This document shows positions 4,236-6,340 of a DNA stretch of 6,340 nucleotides, piece after piece; positions within the stretch are counted from its first letter, which is position 1, and the number at the start of each line of letters is the position of its first letter. The stretch is from Spirochaetia bacterium (lineage in GTDB: Bacteria; Spirochaetota; Spirochaetia; Treponematales; Breznakiellaceae): the NCBI GenBank assembly GCA_025997795.1, contig BNVB01000103.1, positions 1 through 6,340 of the forward strand, written 5' to 3'. The notes under the pieces are model-generated. The model worked only from the letters and a program-made list of their open reading frames with translations. It searched no databases and had not been told where the DNA came from. The position numbers and the translations under genes are program-made.

Positions 4236-5435
4236 ATGGCAAAAGACAAATTTAATCGCACTAAGATTCACATGAATGTTGGCACGATAGGCCATGTTGA
4301 CCACGGCAAGACGACCCTTTCCGCCGCTATCACCATGTACTGTGGAAAGAAGTACGGCGACAAGATCATGAAATTTGATGATATTGATAACGCTCCGGAA
4401 GAAAAAGCCCGGGGTATTACTATCAATACCCGGCACCTGGAGTATCAGTCGGAAAAACGGCACTATGCCCATATCGACTGTCCCGGCCATGCCGACTATA
4501 TCAAAAACATGATCACCGGCGCCGCCCAGATGGACGGTGCGGTTCTTGTTGTATCCGCCCCCGATTCGGTTATGCCCCAGACCCGGGAGCATATTATCCT
4601 GGCCCGCCAGGTCGGCGTTCCCAACATCATTGTTTTCCTTAATAAAGTAGACCTGGTAGACGATCCGGATCTTTTGGAAATCGTCGAAGAAGAAGTTAAA
4701 GACGTACTTTCCGCCAATGGTTTTCCCGGCAACGAAGTTCCCATTATCAAGGGTTCCGCCTTTAAGGCCATGGAAGACCTTAACAAGGGCGAGGAAACGG
4801 AAAATTCCAAGTGTATCCAGGACCTTCTGGATGCCATGGACAGCTACTTCCCCGATCCTGTCCGGGACGACGACAAACCCTTTATTATGCCCATCGAAGA
4901 CGTATTTACCATCCAGGGCCGCGGCACCGTGGTTACCGGTAAGGTGGAACGGGGTATTCTTAAACTTAACGAAGAAATCGAAATTATCGGTATTAAGCCT
5001 ACCAAGAAGACGGTTGTTACCGGCATTGAAATGTTTAACAAGCTGCTTGATCAGGCCCAGTCCGGCGATAACGTTGGTACCCTGCTTCGGGGCGTTGAAA
5101 AGAAAGAAGTGGAACGCGGCCAGGTTCTTGCAAAGCCCGGTTCCATTACTCCTCACAACAAGTTTAAGGGCCAGATCTACTGCCTTTCCAAAGAAGAAGG
5201 CGGACGGCACAGTCCGTTCTTTACCGGCTACCGGCCCCAGTTCTATTTCCGGACCACCGATATTACCGGTACGGTTACATTGCCCGAAGGCAAGGAAATG
5301 GTTATGCCCGGTGACAATACAGAGATTTTCGGCGAGCTCATTCATCCCATTGCTATGGAAAAAGGGCTTCGCTTTGCTATCCGGGAAGGCGGTAAAACCG
5401 TTGCTTCCGGTCAGGTTATAGAAGTTATTGAGTAA
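4236..5435 (+). CDS. tuf: Translation elongation factor Tu
   Basis: EF-Tu is the GTPase that delivers aminoacyl-tRNA to the ribosome. The 399-residue product is full length. The GTPase motifs are intact: P-loop GHVDHGKT (19-26), switch I RGITINT (59-65), DCPGH (81-85, with the catalytic His85), NKVD (136-139) and GSAFKA (173-178). Beta-barrel domain 2 begins near 215 (FTIQGRGTVVTGKVERG) and domain 3 near 306 (GSITPHNKFKGQIYCLSKEEGGRHSPFF through the C-terminus). NTRHLEY (64-70) and SAPDSVMPQT replace the NTAHVEY and ATDGPMPQT of E. coli; I recall the first and much of the second from Treponema EF-Tu, which supports the lineage. Ser111 where Gly is usual is a mild oddity. The start ATG follows AGGAGG (4222-4227) at eight bases, the strongest ribosome site in the window, as expected for an abundant protein. 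Confidence 0.99.
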   Translation: MAKDKFNRTKIHMNVGTIGHVDHGKTTLSAAITMYCGKKYGDKIMKFDDIDNAPEEKARGITINTRHLEYQSEKRHYAHIDCPGHADYIKNMITGAAQMDGAVLVVSAPDSVMPQTREHIILARQVGVPNIIVFLNKVDLVDDPDLLEIVEEEVKDVLSANGFPGNEVPIIKGSAFKAMEDLNKGEETENSKCIQDLLDAMDSYFPDPVRDDDKPFIMPIEDVFTIQGRGTVVTGKVERGILKLNEEIEIIGIKPTKKTVVTGIEMFNKLLDQAQSGDNVGTLLRGVEKKEVERGQVLAKPGSITPHNKFKGQIYCLSKEEGGRHSPFFTGYRPQFYFRTTDITGTVTLPEGKEMVMPGDNTEIFGELIHPIAMEKGLRFAIREGGKTVASGQVIEVIE

Positions 5436-5441
5436 AGCACA

Positions 5442-5472
5442 AAAACCTGGCCGCTTATGGCGGTCAGGTTTT
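5442..5472 (+). terminator. Terminator-like hairpin between tuf and rpsJ
   Basis: Bases 5442-5454 pair with 5460-5472 in a 13-bp stem (one G-U pair) around a TTATG loop. The stem begins AAAACC and ends GGTTTT, as in bidirectional intrinsic terminators, though the T-run is only four bases and lies in the stem. It starts seven bases after the tuf stop and ends 22 bases before the rpsJ start. It probably causes partial termination or 3'-end protection, allowing more tuf mRNA than S10-cluster mRNA. Confidence 0.7.
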
Positions 5473-5494
5473 GTAAGCGGGGAGCGGAGGAATA

Positions 5495-5803
5495 ATGACT
5501 AAAGAACGAATTCGCGTAAGGCTGCGCGGTTTCGATGTTGAGTTGATCGATCAGAGCGCAAAATCTATCGTTCAAACGGTGCAGAAGGCGGGAGCCAAAG
5601 TAACCGGTCCCATTCCCCTTCCTACCCGGATTAACAAGGTTACGGTGCTTCGTTCACCTCATGTGAACAAGAAAAGCCGCGAGCAGTTTGAGATGCGTAC
5701 CCATAAGCGGTTGATCGATATTATTAATCCCTCTCCGGAAGTGATGGATTCTTTAATGAAGCTGGAACTTCCTGCTGGAGTGGATGTTGAAATCAAACAA
5801 TAA
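5495..5803 (+). CDS. rpsJ: 30S ribosomal protein S10 (NusE)
   Basis: S10 is a 30S head protein. As NusE it also joins NusB, NusG and RNA polymerase in antitermination and in coupling transcription to translation. The 102-residue product has the family's usual length and its signature loop PLPTRINKVTVLRSPHVNKKSREQFEMRTHKR (41-71, which includes the extended ribosome-inserted hairpin), followed by LIDI and a short acidic C-terminus. The ATG at 5495 is preceded by GGAGG (5486-5490) only four bases away, a tight spacing; GGGGAG (5479-5484) ten bases away may help. It is normally the first gene of the S10 operon. Here it follows tuf across a hairpin, and rplC begins 28 bases after its stop. Confidence 0.98.
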   Translation: MTKERIRVRLRGFDVELIDQSAKSIVQTVQKAGAKVTGPIPLPTRINKVTVLRSPHVNKKSREQFEMRTHKRLIDIINPSPEVMDSLMKLELPAGVDVEIKQ

Positions 5804-5831
5804 CTAACGTTATTGCAATTGGAGTAATGTC

Positions 5832-6340
5832 ATGTTGGGTCTTATGGCCAGAAAAGTGGGAATGACACAGGTTTTTGACGATGAGGGTAACCTTGTACCG
5901 GTAACGGTACTGCGGGTTGATCCAAATACCGTCATAGCCCGGAAAGAAAAAGAAAAGGACGGCTACCAGGCGGTACTGCTTGGCGTAGGCGAGGTAAAGA
6001 AAAATGCCATTACCAAACCCTATGCGGGCCAGTTCCCCGAAGGTGTTAGTCCCAAAAAAACGATAAAAGAATTCAGGGACTTTGAAAAAGAAGTAAAAAC
6101 CGGGGACACCCTGGGGGCGGATCTTTTTGTTGACTGCCGTTATGTGGATGTTACTGGTACCAGTAAGGGTAAGGGATTCCAGGGCGTTGTACGGCGTTAT
6201 GGCTTTGGCGGAGGGCGGAAAACCCACGGTTCAAAGTTTCACCGCGAGCCGGGTTCCACCGGACAATCCACCTACCCGCATAAAACGTTCAAGAATGTAA
6301 AGCTTCCCGGGCACATGGGCCGGGAAAAGGTAACCGTTTT
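5832..6340 (+). CDS. rplC: 50S ribosomal protein L3, 5' part (3' end outside window)
   Basis: L3 binds 23S rRNA early in 50S assembly and reaches the peptidyl-transferase centre. The ATG at 5832 follows GGAG (5821-5824) at seven bases and gives MLGLMARKVGMTQVFDDEG, the classical L3 N-terminus. The frame then stays open to the window end (169 complete codons). Conserved family elements follow in order: VTVLRVDP, GYQAVLLGVG, KPYAGQFPEGV, VDVTGTSKGKGFQGVVRRYGF, GGGRKTHGSKFHREPGSTGQ and PGHMGREKVTV. The last few tens of residues lie outside. From memory, the second Gln of the E. coli GQNQTP segment, methylated by PrmB, is Thr here (GQSTYP), so that modification site is probably absent. The gene lies 28 bases after rpsJ and is surely cotranscribed with it. 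Confidence 0.97.
   Translation, partial: MLGLMARKVGMTQVFDDEGNLVPVTVLRVDPNTVIARKEKEKDGYQAVLLGVGEVKKNAITKPYAGQFPEGVSPKKTIKEFRDFEKEVKTGDTLGADLFVDCRYVDVTGTSKGKGFQGVVRRYGFGGGRKTHGSKFHREPGSTGQSTYPHKTFKNVKLPGHMGREKVTV

Noticed and set aside
4191..5345. 384-codon open frame on the minus strand
   Set aside because: It is antisense to tuf across nearly its whole length, and tuf is certain. Strong codon bias in tuf leaves few stops on the opposite strand.

Overview
The window reads as part of a spirochaete chromosome, most likely a treponeme of the insect-gut or environmental type. Three things point that way. The EF-Tu carries the NTRHLEYQ switch-I stretch and the SAPD-x-VMPQT stretch that I associate with Treponema EF-Tu. 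S12, S7, S10 and L3 also resemble treponemal versions. The upstream half carries a spirochaete-style lipoprotein with a DUF1566-type end and an Rpn-family nuclease, both common in large treponeme genomes. The species assignment is inference from memory; no search was run.

Left half (1-2900), accessory DNA. It opens with the C-terminal end of a probable IS110-family transposase, cut by the window edge and followed by a strong inverted repeat. A gene-free stretch of about 635 bases (225-859) follows. It holds a bulged 51-base hairpin, a candidate promoter, a 27-base CT microsatellite, a cluster of GGAACCC repeats and a perfect 16-base palindrome just before the next gene. That gene is a 280-residue lipoprotein with an Ig-like region and a DUF1566-like C-terminus. 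It is followed by a two-tier inverted repeat and a terminator-like hairpin. Next comes a complete Rpn (PD-(D/E)XK) gene with a C-terminal GQALGLER repeat and a plausible internal start that would encode a short C-terminal protein.

Right half (2960-6340), translation genes, all on the plus strand: rpsL (S12), rpsG (S7), tuf (EF-Tu), rpsJ (S10) and the 5' part of rplC (L3). This is the str cluster without fusA, joined to the start of the S10 cluster. A good sigma70-type promoter with T-rich DNA upstream and a 9-T tract inside its spacer lies before rpsL. A GC-rich repeat pair sits between rpsG and tuf, and a 13-bp hairpin between tuf and rpsJ. These suggest that transcript levels are partitioned inside the cluster.

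The two halves share one short sequence. A 15-base core (GGAACCCCGGTTTCC) in the lipoprotein leader recurs inverted after rpsG, which suggests a dispersed repeat family. The points most worth checking are the possible intragenic Rpn antitoxin, the microsatellite-bearing leader of the lipoprotein gene, the dispersed repeat, and the structured DNA beside the IS110 remnant, which might be bridge-RNA territory. I did not find a clearly new multi-gene system here.
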